From: Albugo candida
Lineage: Eukaryota > Oomycota > Peronosporomycetes > Albuginales
Reading direction: 5' to 3'
Length of the DNA: 64,000 bases
NCBI GenBank assembly: GCA_040437565.1
Contig: JBDOQK010000006.1
Coordinates: forward strand, 682,001-746,000
How positions within the stretch are numbered: the stretch's first letter is position 1; the number at the start of each line of letters is the position of its first letter. The position numbers were made by a program, and so were the translations under genes. Below, piece by piece: positions 11,205-21,898 of the stretch. The notes beneath the pieces were generated by a model that saw only the letters and a list, made by a program, of their open reading frames with translations, searched no databases and was not told where the DNA came from.

Positions 11205-12656
11205 TCATCTGCCTCGATACCGTGAAGGATCAGAGTCATAAGGATAAGGATATGACGCTGCGTGAGAGTTTGGATGGGCCTGGCTTGGGTGATACGCCTG
11301 ATCGGGATGCATTGGGTATGGGTAATGAGGTTGTCCTTCGTACCATTGCTGGCTGGATACAATGGGGTAAAATGGCCTAGGAGGATATGATGGAGACGGG
11401 CCCTGCATATGGCCTGGGTGGCTGTGTGAATGCACTGGATGTAAGTGAGGCGGATACGGAGCATGATGTGGGAAATACTGCGGAGGGTAATTATGTTGGG
11501 CGTTTTGATTGGGATACAATTCTCGATCATATCTCCGCTCTCGACCATGAGCATTAGGCGCTTGCCGTGTGCTGTGTCCAGGCGTGACGTAGTGACCTCT
11601 TGATTCTGCTCTACTCTGATTTGTCCCATTCGCTGCATTTTCGACGCCACGATTTCGTTTACGATTCGCTTTTTTTATAGCTGCTTCCTCGTCATCATCA
11701 GAAAACTCTTGCTGTTCGACCTCCTCATCGTATCTGTTGGATGCATCCGAGCCTTTTACGTGCAGCGTCGATGGTAAAATGAATTTGGCTTGCTCAGTCG
11801 AAAAATAAATCGGCATACCGACTGTAATATGTTGTGGTATCTGATCAAGTGAAGCAAAGCGTACCAAGTACATTGGTCTGACCACAGGTCCGAAAATCTC
11901 GTCGATACAGCCCAAAATCGTCCTATCTTGAAGACACACAATACTTCCTTCATTCAATGGCTTAGATTGTGCTTCTCCTTGGATTGTAATCGACAAAGCA
12001 CCTGTACAAATGTTGAGAATTGTCCCGCATGTTGAAAGCGGACTATCGGATTTCAATTCAATGCTCGGCACTTGCACTGGAACAGGATCAATTTCATTGG
12101 TTGTGCGGGGTGGAAGCGAAACCGTGTCTTCTTCTCTCTTTATTTTTGCTTCGATTGTTGCAGCAAGCACACATTTTTCATCTTCCTCCTCGTTTTCATC
12201 CGACAAAGATGTGTCGCTATCATTTCCGCCATTTTCTACCTTGATTTTCGTCAGTGTTGAGGAATCGGGCATTGGAATTCTTTCGACCAGTCTGCCCTCA
12301 GGCTCAGGCTTTATCGCAGCTGAAGCAAATTCCGCAGAAACCGCATCCATATCGAAACTTGCGTACTGCGCAGCAATCTCGAGATCAGTATACTGACGCT
12401 GAGATGAGATTCCTTTCTGTGTGCTCAAATTTGTGCAATTTGTAGGACGGCACGACTCATCTTCTTCGATCTCACCTTCTTCTGAAGCATCATTCTCAAC
12501 CACTACATCGATGCAAGCTATCTGCTGCGTGGGATCGTCTATACAAATTGAATGTGGAAGGTTTGCTTCATGTTCTGCATTAATCTGTTGACCAGACGAA
12601 GCTACTTCTGACATATTTGCATTCTCGTTCGATGCGCTGTCGACTGCGACAGCCAT
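11205..12656 (-). CDS. NAF1: H/ACA snoRNP assembly factor NAF1
   Basis: A single exon encoding 483 aa. The first ATG in frame is at 12656. The centre (about residues 215-310) carries the Gar1/Naf1 core: GTILNICTGALSITIQ, then CLQDRTILGCIDEIFGPV, then YLVRFASL and GMPIYFS. These are hallmarks of Naf1. The N-terminal third is acidic with a run of Glu/Asp (EEGEIEEDE, DENEEEDE). A basic KKANRKRNR motif follows the core, and the C-terminus is rich in His, Pro and Tyr. In yeast and animals NAF1 loads onto dyskerin/Cbf5 during nuclear H/ACA RNP assembly and is later swapped for GAR1. It lies next to another ribosome-biogenesis gene (BRX1) in the same minus-strand block. Confidence 0.92.
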   Translation of the reverse strand: MAVAVDSASNENANMSEVASSGQQINAEHEANLPHSICIDDPTQQIACIDVVVENDASEEGEIEEDESCRPTNCTNLSTQKGISSQRQYTDLEIAAQYASFDMDAVSAEFASAAIKPEPEGRLVERIPMPDSSTLTKIKVENGGNDSDTSLSDENEEEDEKCVLAATIEAKIKREEDTVSLPPRTTNEIDPVPVQVPSIELKSDSPLSTCGTILNICTGALSITIQGEAQSKPLNEGSIVCLQDRTILGCIDEIFGPVVRPMYLVRFASLDQIPQHITVGMPIYFSTEQAKFILPSTLHVKGSDASNRYDEEVEQQEFSDDDEEAAIKKANRKRNRGVENAANGTNQSRAESRGHYVTPGHSTRQAPNAHGRERRYDRELYPNQNAQHNYPPQYFPHHAPYPPHLHPVHSHSHPGHMQGPSPSYPPRPFYPIVSSQQWYEGQPHYPYPMHPDQAYHPSQAHPNSHAASYPYPYDSDPSRYRGR

Positions 12657-12763
12657 GGAATAGCTATCGATTTTTATTAAGGTGGACACTCAAATTACAG
12701 GTAGAATAGGTCAAAAGTACTGATGACATTTGGATTATCTTCTAAGCGTGATATTGTGTCAGC

Positions 12764-13631
12764 TTAAAATTCGACTGCTTTACCTTTCGAAGCGAAGTTG
12801 TCGTAATACTCGACCACTTTGTCCCAATTGGTCACGTTCCAAAATGCTGAGATGTACTCGGCACGACGATTTTGATGCTTCAAATAGTAAGCATGCTCCC
12901 AAACCTACAAGGCACACGAATGAGAACATCGCCACAGGGAGTCATTACGGAGGCTTACATCCAAACCAAGGATGGGAATCATTGGCTCATCGGTGTGAGG
13001 CATCAGAGGATTGTCTATAAAAACAAACACGTATCAATCGTCTCTGTTTGAAGAACACTTAGTGCGCATAAGTCACCTTGGTTGGGAGTTGAAGTAATCG
13101 CGAGCTTTCCTTCAGCATTAACGGCAAGCCATGCCCATCCTGAACCGAAACGTGTGGCAGCGGCCTGATTGAATTTCTCCACCATTGTATCAAATGAACC
13201 AAAATCCTGATCAATCTTCGACTTCAGAGCTCCATGAGGAGCAGTGTTTGTTGATCCTGGCGCCGCCATGCAAGTCCAAAATAAGCTGCAGGCAAAGTCA
13301 GAGTTGTTATCGATAAAAGGTAGCATAGTAGCGCGTACGAGTGATTGTAATGACCACCTCCATTATTCCGAACTGGAGCATCTGTCGCGCTTTTTACGAC
13401 TTCCAAAATTGACTTGTTTTGAAGTCCTGTTCCTTTATCCTACAGAGATAATGAGGCCGCCGACCTTTTTAATTGACAGATAAATAAGGTGCCCACGCTT
13501 TTGATGTAGGCGTTTATATTGTTGATATATGCTTGGTGATGCTTTGTGTGATGAATATTCATTGTCTCGGTGTCCACGAATGGTTCAAGAGCATTGTAAT
13601 CAAATGGGAGTTTGGGGAGGGAGAACGCCAT
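12764..13631 (-). CDS. SOD2: Mn/Fe superoxide dismutase
   Basis: Five exons: 13631-13497, 13439-13339, 13285-13077, 13014-12959 and 12904-12764. All introns are GT-AG and 53-62 bp, giving 213 aa. Metal ligands are visible as HHTKHHQAY (His), GGHYNHS (His), and LDVWEHAYY (Asp, His). The GGGH stretch and the Gln in TPNQDNPLM are the pattern of Mn-type rather than Fe-type enzymes in this family, so manganese is the likelier metal. This is inference. The enzyme dismutates superoxide to peroxide and oxygen. The N-terminus starts directly at the fold ([17 protein letters not shown]) with no obvious targeting peptide, which suggests a cytosolic location or an unrecognised upstream exon. Every junction preserves the family alignment. 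Confidence 0.93.
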
Positions 13632-14044
13632 GCTCAATGGATTCTTTTTTTTGGCTCTTTGTATTGGTCGAAAAATGCGGCGAGTGCACGAGATCGATCA
13701 TTTCACAGCTTCTACACAAGTCAATAGAAAGAGTATGGTACATAGCCCACGGGTCAAAGTGCAGCAATCGATGTGATGGCCCGTAAGGAACCAAATGAAT
13801 TCAGATGAGTACCATAAGGAGAAATGCTCGCGTTCGTCTTATGACAACGTTCCCTTACAGCCTTTTTGGTCTATGCTGGCCATTCAGTGTAGAACAAAGT
13901 GCTTCATACAAATTGTGTGTATCATCAATATTGCTTCTTGCAGCATCAATATGGTTCTATCTATGCCTGAGATCCCCAAAAGAGGCTTGACCCCCGTCAC
14001 TAAAATCTATATCATCACGCCAAGAATCCGCAAACGGTATCTTC
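13632..14044. other. intergenic, nothing recognised
   Basis: About 410 bp between the start of the superoxide dismutase gene and the end of BRX1, both on the minus strand. It must hold the SOD promoter and the BRX1 3' end. I see no other feature. Confidence 0.6.
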
Positions 14045-15064
14045 TCATGCTTTTCCAGCAAAAACGTCCGCAAACTGATCTTCCGGGAGAACGCGATCTT
14101 TTTGGCGATCAATACGCTTGCTCTCAGCGACCTTTCTGCCAACATAGCGAGATCGTTTGACGGCTTTTGCGTCCCGCCGAGTCTATTAGATACAAAATTT
14201 AGTCTTGAACTCAATTGATGGTTTTTGTGTGTGATACCTCATTTGGAGAAGTGTAGTGTCCATTCTGGTAGATGGTCTGACCTCCGAAACTTCCATCAAA
14301 GATCCGGATCGGCGTTAAAACAAATCGTGGTCCAATTTCGATGAGCTGGAGCAAGTCATCGCCTCGATGGAGTGCAGCTTTTTCAAGTTTCTGTGTCTCT
14401 GCTTCATCTACAATCTGATAATTCCGACACCATATTTTGTCATCAGCGTAATAGAAACTCATAACGCGGTCGATGAAGGGTTTGCTTTTAGGATGTCTGT
14501 TTGGAGTACCCCACACTTGAATGAACATTTTCTTGATAACGCGGAGATGAAGATGTTGGTCAAATGATTTATCAAATGTTAATAAGGGCCGTGATCCCAT
14601 CAGCGCGTTTCCTGTCAGCTTCAGCTCCTCCATTGTGTGTACATTCTGAACAAGAAATTTGATAGATGGACCGATAGAGACTCGACTCATCCACATATAC
14701 AAATCCTGTCGCTTCCTAGCTTCCAGAAACACAGTCGTGTTGCATCCTTTTGTCTCCGCAATCTCGTTGACGACGTGCAATTTATCTTTAGCGTCCAACT
14801 ACAGAGAGAAAGAATGATTAGCTTCGAGTAGAAACAATTCTCGTAAACAACCTTGACATCTTTTTTGTGATGCGGTAAAAGCTTTCGAATGTCGTCCATC
14901 AAATGGCGATAACGCGTCGTAATCCCACGCGAGGAAAACACCAGTACGCGTTGTTTATTGATATACTTGTTGGCAGACGATGCACTATCTGCATCTTTCT
15001 TTTCTCTCTTCCTAAGTACCTCTGCGTCGTTCTCATTTTCGCGGTGATATCGCTTCAGCGCCAT
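14045..15064 (-). CDS. BRX1: ribosome biogenesis protein BRX1 (Brix domain)
   Basis: Three exons (15064-14852, 14798-14238, 14182-14045) encode 303 aa. The introns are 53 and 55 bp, both phase 0. The Brix domain starts at residue about 34 with QRVLVFSSRGITTRYRHLM and continues through FLEARKRQDLYMWMS and GSRPLLTFD. It ends with the typical IEIGPRFVLTPIRIFDGSFGG about residues 225-245. The last exon is basic (KAVKRSRYVGRK). In yeast, Brx1 works with Ebp2 in early nucleolar assembly of the 60S subunit. The third exon was found by frame continuity after a CTAATAG acceptor, so the exact tail is slightly less certain than the core. Confidence 0.93.
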
Positions 15065-15215
15065 TGTTTTTATTGGTCGCAAAGAACTTTAAGTTTGTAT
15101 TAAGCAAAATCCCTCNNNNNNNNNNNNNNNNNNNNNNNNNNNNNNNNNNNNNNNNNNNNNNNNNNNNNNNNNNNNNNNNNNNNNNNNNNNNNNNNNNNNN
15201 NNNNNNNNNNNNNNN

Positions 15216-16931
15216 CACTGACAAGTCGCCAAAAAGCGTCGTGCTCTTGTCCATGAAACACGTAATCACAACGATGGGGGAACGATTCGAATCGCTGTAG
15301 TAGTAACTTTGCTTCCTCTACTGCCTGAATTTGCTCACTGCTAACACCTGATCCACACCATAAACACATATAATCTGCTGACGAGATGACAAAGCTTGAG
15401 AGCATATTTTGTTTTGTGGGCGAAAAAAAATGTTTTTGTGTCATGAAATTGAGAGGACCCACAATCATCGGATACTTTCGCATCGATTTTCTGTTCGTCA
15501 CTGGCTCCTCTTTCTGATTGTAAGAAGATGTGTGTACCTCATTCAAAATGTCCAAACCATTCTCACCGGATCCGTGGTGTTGACCAAAATTATCCAAAAT
15601 TGTATCTTCTATATATACGTCAATACGAAAGACTAAAGGCTGTGCTGTAAATTGGATAGTGCCTTGCAGATGAAGTTGCTCCCATTCGGTTAATTGGAAA
15701 ATAAAACCAGCATTTGGATCAACAACTGGACGAGCATGACGCACAAATTCAAGCGCTTGATAAACCCCCATTCGCTTGGACCACATTATATATGCAATTG
15801 CTAACGTTGGAGACCGTGATATCCCTTTTACGCAATGGACGAAAATCTTTCCGCCGCTAGCACGTGCACTCTCGATAAAATTGAAAATCGAATAAAAATG
15901 CCGGCCGATTTCTTGAGACGAGTGATCTCGAAGACGTAAATTATAATATATAAAGTCATCAGTGAAATAGGCCGGAACAACACAGGCAGCGCAGTTGATC
16001 ACATGTGTGATTCCCAATGTTGATAACGAGTCGAAATCTTTTGCTGCAGTAGACCCCCCGATGTAGAGGAATTCTGTAATCCTGGAGCATATTCCAGCAT
16101 GATCTTGTCGCCTCAATGCGGCCTCATTCTCGTCAAAAATGACCGCTTTATCCACTTGTGAGAGGTTGAGCGATAGTTTACCAGGATTTCGCATGCGTCG
16201 TATCGGTTGCAAGGATCTTCTGTGTATCGCAATTCTAGATTGTGAGCCTTCAGGCATCCTTGAAGATCTAAGTTTCAGGTCAATGGATAATCTCTTCTTT
16301 GAAGAAGTTGCTGTCGAATGAAAGCAATCAGAGGTGTTTGTAATGAAAATATTCGAATTCTGGCTTTGATCCATTTGAGACTGATGTTGTAACTTTTCTT
16401 GACTCAAAGTGTGCCCAAACAGGTTCGGCTGTGCTGGTGAGCACTCTGACGTGTGCATCAAATCATCTTCGAGACACAGTATGTGAGGTGATATCTTAAA
16501 CATAATAAAATTCGAATATTTTCTAACCTTTTCGATTCTCTTCTGTGTACTGCGTCGAATTTTTCCGCATTTCTGCTTGTTGGCTTCTTTGTGCGGCTAC
16601 AAGTTCCGTGACAGGTGAAAATACGCTTTTTTTGCCAACAGAATGGAAAGGTGCCACTGCCGGAACAGCAAATGTCTGACTTCTGAAAGTAGCAAAAAAA
16701 ATCCATTTTTGTCCAAATCCTCATGTGCTTTAGCGAAGGACTGACTTACATTTTTGCGTCAGAAAAACTACGCCGTAGAGGTATTTCTCGTTTTTGTATT
16801 TTAATCGTTGAATCCGTTTGTAATGCTACGCGAGGTGTTACTGGAAAGTTATCCAATTTTCTTTTTGTGTTCATTGTATCCCCCGGTGATGAATTGAAAG
16901 ATGTTAGGCGTGATTCCATCTCGCACTCCAT
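15216..16931 (-). CDS. dual-specificity phosphatase with gelsolin-like C-terminus (3' end in gap)
   Basis: Three exons are visible (16931-16750, 16682-16528, 16466-15216). The last runs into the 100-N gap 15116-15215, so the C-terminus is missing. After a Ser-rich N-terminal region of about 225 residues comes a DSP domain: ITEFLYIGGSTAA, a general-acid loop, and the catalytic P-loop HCVKGISRSPT (Cys and Arg both present). Then follows a divergent gelsolin/villin-like repeat, seen in SSFVISSADYMCLWCGSG, AVEEAKLLLQRF and DAFWRL. The phosphatase half should dephosphorylate phosphotyrosine/threonine, classically on MAP kinases. The gelsolin half suggests binding to actin. Intron phases agree across the three exons. 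The second intron (61 bp) was placed by frame logic. Confidence 0.82.
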
Positions 16932-17083
16932 AATAAGTAGCTAAATGGGAGTTTGAACGCTTAAGAATTCTTTGTTGATGAAGGAGTTTCAGCGCACATC
17001 ACTTAATTAGAAATCGAATTCGACTCGCAAACTGTCGCTCTCTCAAATGTAACGGCAAAAGAATCTTTCGAATACGAAAATGG

Positions 17084-19416
17084 CTAGTGAGTCAAGGTCA
17101 CTCTGCGCTTGTACTCGTCCACTGATAAAAGACACAATTCTACGCTGTCCCTTGCTTCTTGAATGTTCCGAATCACTTCTTCCATTCCTAACTTGTGCAC
17201 CGGTACACCGTTCACAGCGATCAGAACGTCACCAACATTGATTGTTCTACATTGCGCTGCTTGACTGTCCGGTACAAGTGAATGGACAACGACAACTCTG
17301 AGTTCCGCGTTGCATATAAATTGGATTCCAAGTTCGCGATTGGCATCCAGGACGGCCGTGCAAGCAGTCAGCAGAGATCGGATGTACTCGAGCGCAATCT
17401 CCAAACACGACACAAAGTACGCGTCTTCTCCAAAAGGTGACCCCAGTCCAACTTTCGTTATCAAATCTTTCAAAAGAAGGGCATTTTCAATGCTAGAATG
17501 AATGAGAATGTAAATAAAGGCTGGAATAAAATCATCTGCGCTCATCGGTGCATTGTTCTGATGTTCTTCATTATATATCGCGTATATTTCATGACAAGCG
17601 TGAATCAGATTTTTCTTCTTCAAATAGGGCAATTCCACCGAGTCGACCAGCTTCAATTTTGAACAGGCCCCACTCCAATTGCTGGAAGAGATATTGTTGG
17701 CCGTCAGACCAAAAAAGAATTGTGATTTTGAACGCAATATTTCCATCTTACGACCGATAATCTTTGCTTCGAAGGAGGACAGCATGTTAAATTGATCTAC
17801 AATCATCCGATAAAAAGGATGCAGTATTCTTTCTTCAATCTGCCCGTGGATTATTGCGATAATGTGATCACTGAACGCAGCAGCCGAAGCTGAATTCAAA
17901 TATCTGCTTGATTCTTGATTAATTGAGGCATTGGGATTGCCACCGAGCATCGCAAGTTCGTTCATGCGTGTAAATGTCATATAATCCGCAAGTTCGACCA
18001 TAAATTGCCGAAGCGCTTTCAAGTCACAGTTTTTTGCATTGTGCGATCGAGAAAATTGTTTCAAAAACGCTGCAGTGGTCGATCCTTCCGGTGAATAAGG
18101 TGACGCTAAAATGAGCATAACCTCTCTTGATACATCCATCAACGCATCTTCAGATTTGAAATTAAAAGAAGCTGTACATCGACGACAAGCCGGCTTATTC
18201 TTACTGATCCGATCGACGTCTATATGCATGCAGGAGCAAGATCGCTCCAAATCAGCTACTAGTGTTTCTAGCAAGGGAATGCATTGCCCTTTATTTGTTC
18301 GCTTATTGTCTCCACTCGCCACTGAACTCAGATGCGCAACCCAAAGCGCACGCTCTTCTTCACTATCAGCGAACAAAATCAAGTTTCGACTGGATGTACT
18401 CGCGAGAAAACTGTGTCGTTCCCCCGTTTTGAGTGCATCTAGGTTCATGATTCGCGCATTCCCAATCTCTAGATCTCCTTTCTTGTTCTTTTTTTCCGGA
18501 TCGGAGAAGTAGGAAAGCGTGCTGCATGTAAGCTCAAACCACCTTCGTTTAATGGATTTCACAACGTTTCCTCGTTTTCGTAGCCACCCCGAGTATAAAA
18601 TCACCTCAGTACCATTTTCGGATTGTTTGATGTCTAATTTTCGCCCGATATGATGCGCGCCAGGCTCTAGGACCCTTACTTTTTTACAAGCAGTCAGCTG
18701 TCCTATCCAAACATCTCTATCGTGTGCATCCAACGCGTACAAAACCATCTCGTAAGAATTTTGGAACAAACGAAAACCACTGTGTACCATTGCCTGAACA
18801 AACGTTTGTTTATTCAAATCCATTCGCCCTCGAACATCGGATGAGTCGTGAGCATCATGATATACTAATTCTTTATCATCAACAATAAAAAATAGACGGC
18901 GTTTGTAATTACGAATGCTATGCCCTCTTTTGATTAGCCATCCCGAATGTCGAATCGATGGTTTGTATTTCAATATCCAGTCCTCTCTTTGACTTTTACT
19001 GTGATCTTCTGCATCCTCCTTCCGTGGACTTGTCTGTGTCAAAGTTTTGACTGCTTTCAATTTCCATGAATCCAACTGCCTAAATAAGTGAGGATCAAGG
19101 AGAGTTTCAAAAAAATCGATGAAATCTACGCGTACAATTGACTCGGTCGAGTGACAAGAAGAACGTTTTGTACATTCGATGGGGCACTGAATCCTCCATC
19201 GTCATTGTGTGTGGATTTAGTGAGACTATTGTATTCTGATTGTTGTACTATGTCTCTCTCAGAGCAGCGTTTCTCTGCCAAATCGGAAAATTGAATGGCA
19301 TCACTTCTAAAGCAGGACTCAACTACAATCGATTCGCTCAGTTTGGGTATTTGGTGTATCTCTATAGAGTTGTCTGTAAAATATCTCGACGGATGATTGC
19401 TGTCTTCTTCCTTCAT
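17084..19416 (-). CDS. PH-PH-VPS9-PDZ protein, probable Rab5-family exchange factor
   Basis: Two exons (19416-19136 and 19079-17084, 56-bp intron) encode about 758 aa. Domain order: PH domain 1 about residues 135-225 (HSGWLIKRGHSIRNYKRRLF), PH domain 2 about 255-345 (SGWLRKRGNVVKSIKRRWFEL), a helical region, a VPS9 domain about 565-670, and a PDZ domain about 675-750 (GDVLIAVNGVPVHKLGMEEV). The VPS9 signature is seen as MSADDFIPAFIYILIHSSI and YFVSCLEIALEYI. It includes the catalytic Asp and the Tyr that VPS9 exchange factors use. VPS9 domains load GTP on Rab5/Rab21 at early endosomes. The PH domains would bind phosphoinositides or proteins there. The first exon (acidic, Ser-rich) joins in frame and replaces a false non-ATG start. 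Confidence 0.87.
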
Positions 19417-19651
19417 TCTGATTTGCCGACCTTCAGATATATCAAAATAGCATTATGGTAACGATGACTCAGTAGAAGGTTTTGTCTGATCAAAGGCTTA
19501 GTAGTCTCTATCAAGGCGCTGATTGATTCATTTAGGAACAGTATACGTGTATGTACATAACACTCAGAATTCATAGTTAAGTAACATGCGATTCCTGATG
19601 GAAGGCATGTCTCATGCAACTCTTTTGCCTTAAGATAATTGAGATGCATCT

Positions 19652-20698
19652 CTAGTTGCGCTTCTTCTTGTTTTTCTTCTTCTTCGCCTTTTGAGAAAGT
19701 GGTGCTGACTCGTTTGAATCTGGCTCTTGTGAGGCTGGCGGTGATTCTGTCTTCTGATACTGAATGTCATCCTGAATTATGGGCATGAGATCATCTTTCT
19801 CATCGCATAGTGTATGATCGTCTTTGGTAGCAGACGAGTCGAGCGGTTCTATGATTCCGTCCGTGTTGTTGAGAGGAGTAAATCCTTTTGATATTGTACC
19901 AGCCTCTGCAGCTTGAGCTCTTGGATTCAATTCTTGGAACGTATATGAATCTTCCGCTGCATCTATTTCGGCATCGTGATCTTCCTCACCTTGCTTTATT
20001 ATGAAAAAGTCATTCATCGATTTTGTCATTTCAACCTGTTCGTAATCTCGCCAGGTTTCTTTTGGAAGAGCATCAAACGAAAGCAAGTTTTCTTGAACAA
20101 ATTCTAAAGCGACCTCTTGCGCGGTGGTATTTAGTAACATCGCATCCTCCGGTAACTTTTCATTTCTTTGCGGTTGCAGACGTTTTTCTTCAATCGAAAT
20201 CGATTGCGTTCCTATCGCGACATTCGGCGGCAGCGCAGGGATTTCAGTTCGCGTTACCGGAACGGGGCAAGCGGTAGAGCTTTGCGCTTTTCCTTCGAGT
20301 AAATTGAATGCATTTTCAATAACATCGCCCTTTTTGCTGCTCCTTTCACGTACGCGATCCTTTTTCGATGCAGTCGAGAGGCCCGATAAGTAAAGGTATC
20401 CCGCAGCTGCACATACACTNNNNNNNNNNNNNNNNNNNNNNNNNNNNNNNNNNNNNNNNNNNNNNNNNNNNNNNNNNNNNNNNNNNNNNNNNNNNNNNNN
20501 NNNNNNNNNNNNNNNNNNNAATGCATTTTCAATAACATCGCCCTTTTTGCTGCTCCTTTCACGTACGCGATCCTTTTTCGATGCAGTCGAGAGGCCCGAT
20601 AAGTAAAGGTATCCCGCAGCTGCACATACACTCACAATACCCGTCAGTGCCACAACTGCACTCAACGCCGAAGATCTTCCGTTTGCATTAGTGCCCAT
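19652..20698 (-). CDS. N-terminally membrane-anchored acidic protein, unknown family
   Basis: The frame starts at ATG 20698. The 100-N gap 20420-20519 interrupts it, and the 113 bp left of the gap (20307-20419) reappear right of it (20520-20632). Without this overlap and the gap the protein would be about 277 aa. A single N-terminal membrane helix (SAVVALTGIVSVCAAAGYLYLSG) is followed by a basic stretch (KKDRVRERSSKK), a long acidic, low-complexity body, and a strongly basic end (KAKKKKNKKKRN). This predicts a signal-anchored protein with a cytosolic tail. I know no family. The apparent internal repeat in the raw translation is an assembly artefact. Confidence 0.65.
   Translation of the reverse strand: MGTNANGRSSALSAVVALTGIVSVCAAAGYLYLSGLSTASKKDRVRERSSKKGDVIENAXXXXXXXXXXXXXXXXXXXXXXXXXXXXXXXXXXSVCAAAGYLYLSGLSTASKKDRVRERSSKKGDVIENAFNLLEGKAQSSTACPVPVTRTEIPALPPNVAIGTQSISIEEKRLQPQRNEKLPEDAMLLNTTAQEVALEFVQENLLSFDALPKETWRDYEQVEMTKSMNDFFIIKQGEEDHDAEIDAAEDSYTFQELNPRAQAAEAGTISKGFTPLNNTDGIIEPLDSSATKDDHTLCDEKDDLMPIIQDDIQYQKTESPPASQEPDSNESAPLSQKAKKKKNKKKRN
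20307..20632. repeat. overlap repeated across 100-N gap
   Basis: 113 bp at 20307-20419 are repeated at 20520-20632 across the gap 20420-20519. It lies inside the membrane-anchored protein gene and duplicates its membrane helix in translation. I read it as an unmerged contig end. Confidence 0.88.
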
Positions 20699-20898
20699 TT
20701 TGTCTTTCAAGATGTTGATAGTTTATCAAAGTGCATAGACTTATGCAGACTGTACCAAAGGTCACTTCCTAGGAGTATTTGATAGATTTTGAATGGTAAC
20801 AAAAATGTAAAAAATCATGTTAATGCGATCATCACCATAGTAAAAGTTAAGCATGTGGCTCAAACACATACTTTCTATTTCCTCTCAGTGGAAATGCA

Positions 20899-21564
20899 TC
20901 ATTCTAGTAATCCGCAATCACCGATTGTTATTTTTGATAGAGGTCGTCCTCGTATGCAGTAAACGGACTCCAACGCTTTCAGGTTATCCAATCCCTCGAT
21001 AATTTTACCAAACGCTACGTTGCGTCCATTGAGATGTGGTAATGGCTTTAATGTAACGAAAAACTGTGAGGCGTTTCTGTTCACACCACCGTTTGCCATT
21101 CCAACAACTCCTCTTTCCGAGAACTGGAGTGCAAAGTTCTCGTCTGGAAAAAATCGATCTCCTTTAACTAGGGCGGCGTGGCCACCCGTTCCATTTCCAT
21201 TCAAGATATCACCAGCGACCACATAAACCCCTTTGGTCACGTTGTGGATATTTGTTCTTTTGTATGAGCCAAGCGGTGAATCCGTACACAAGTTTATGAA
21301 ATTTTTTGCAGTCTTTGGTACGACATCTGTCGCAAGCTCTATCACGATACGCCGAAGCTCAGACTCCCCTATGCTTATATCCAAGTATGCTCGTGGGCGA
21401 GGTAAACGTGGAGACGGAACGGCAGCATCGTACTTTATTGATTTTTCTTGTGACTTGGTTTCAATTTTTTTCAAGGCCCGATGATACCATCCCCAGCCTC
21501 GTGCACCACCTCGTAACGAGGAGATTGTTGGACGGATGAGCTCATTCCGGATAAATCCTGTCAT
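20899..21564 (-). CDS. divergent cyclophilin-type peptidyl-prolyl isomerase
   Basis: A single exon of 221 aa. The first about 55 residues are basic and hydrophobic (ISSLRGGARGWGWYHRALKK), and could be a mitochondrial targeting or membrane-proximal sequence. The cyclophilin fold follows: RIVIELATDVVPKTAKNFINLC, then GVVGMANGGVNRNASQFFVTL and NVAFGKIIEGLDNLKALE. The active-site strand is degenerate. Where typical enzymes have FHRxIPxFMxQGGD, this one reads IHNVTKGVYVVAGD, so the catalytic Arg is Asn and the Phe-Met-Gln trio is changed. The usual Trp before LDG is also absent (PHLNGRN). Family membership is sure. Isomerase activity is doubtful. Confidence 0.88.
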   Translation of the reverse strand: MTGFIRNELIRPTISSLRGGARGWGWYHRALKKIETKSQEKSIKYDAAVPSPRLPRPRAYLDISIGESELRRIVIELATDVVPKTAKNFINLCTDSPLGSYKRTNIHNVTKGVYVVAGDILNGNGTGGHAALVKGDRFFPDENFALQFSERGVVGMANGGVNRNASQFFVTLKPLPHLNGRNVAFGKIIEGLDNLKALESVYCIRGRPLSKITIGDCGLLE

Positions 21565-21822
21565 TTTTAATGAAGTTGGTGTGGACTAATACTAAAACTA
21601 GGCTTCCGCACCAATGCACGGGATTGGACAGTATTCACAATATTTATTTTCAAGTTCTTCCGGTATTCAGAGCCCATGCTTGAGAGTTAGTAGTTCAGTG
21701 TTTCCTAATCGAAAAATAAAAGTGAGATTTCACCAATGCAAACCTCCTGACTTGTGGTTGGTAAAATGTATTCGGTGGTTATAAATACATTTGTATTGTC
21801 AAATGAGGGCTTATCTATGGAA

Positions 21823-21893
21823 GCGCCGTTGGTTTAGTGGTAAAATATCTCGTTGCCATCGAGATGCCCCGGGTTCGATTCCCGGACGGCGCA
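21823..21893 (+). tRNA. tRNA-Gly: tRNA-Gly (anticodon GCC)
   Basis: The 71-nt sequence folds as a complete cloverleaf. The acceptor stem GCGCCGT pairs with ACGGCGC. The D arm is GGTTTAGTGGTAAAATA, the anticodon stem TCTCG/CGAGA carries loop TTGCCAT (anticodon GCC), and the T arm CCGGGTTCGATTCCCGG is canonical. The A box (TGGTTTAGTGG) and B box (GGTTCGATTCC) are intact. No intron. The 3' flank begins TTTTT, the RNA polymerase III terminator. Confidence 0.97.
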
Positions 21894-21898
21894 TTTTT
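21894..21898 (+). terminator. Pol III T-run terminator of tRNA-Gly
   Basis: Five Ts start immediately after the discriminator base of the tRNA gene, as expected for RNA polymerase III termination. Confidence 0.85.

Noticed and set aside
12010-12396. Plus-strand Ser/Phe-rich frame of 128 codons
   Set aside because: Antisense to the acidic N-terminal part of NAF1; acidic coding sequence often leaves Ser/Phe-rich antisense frames open.
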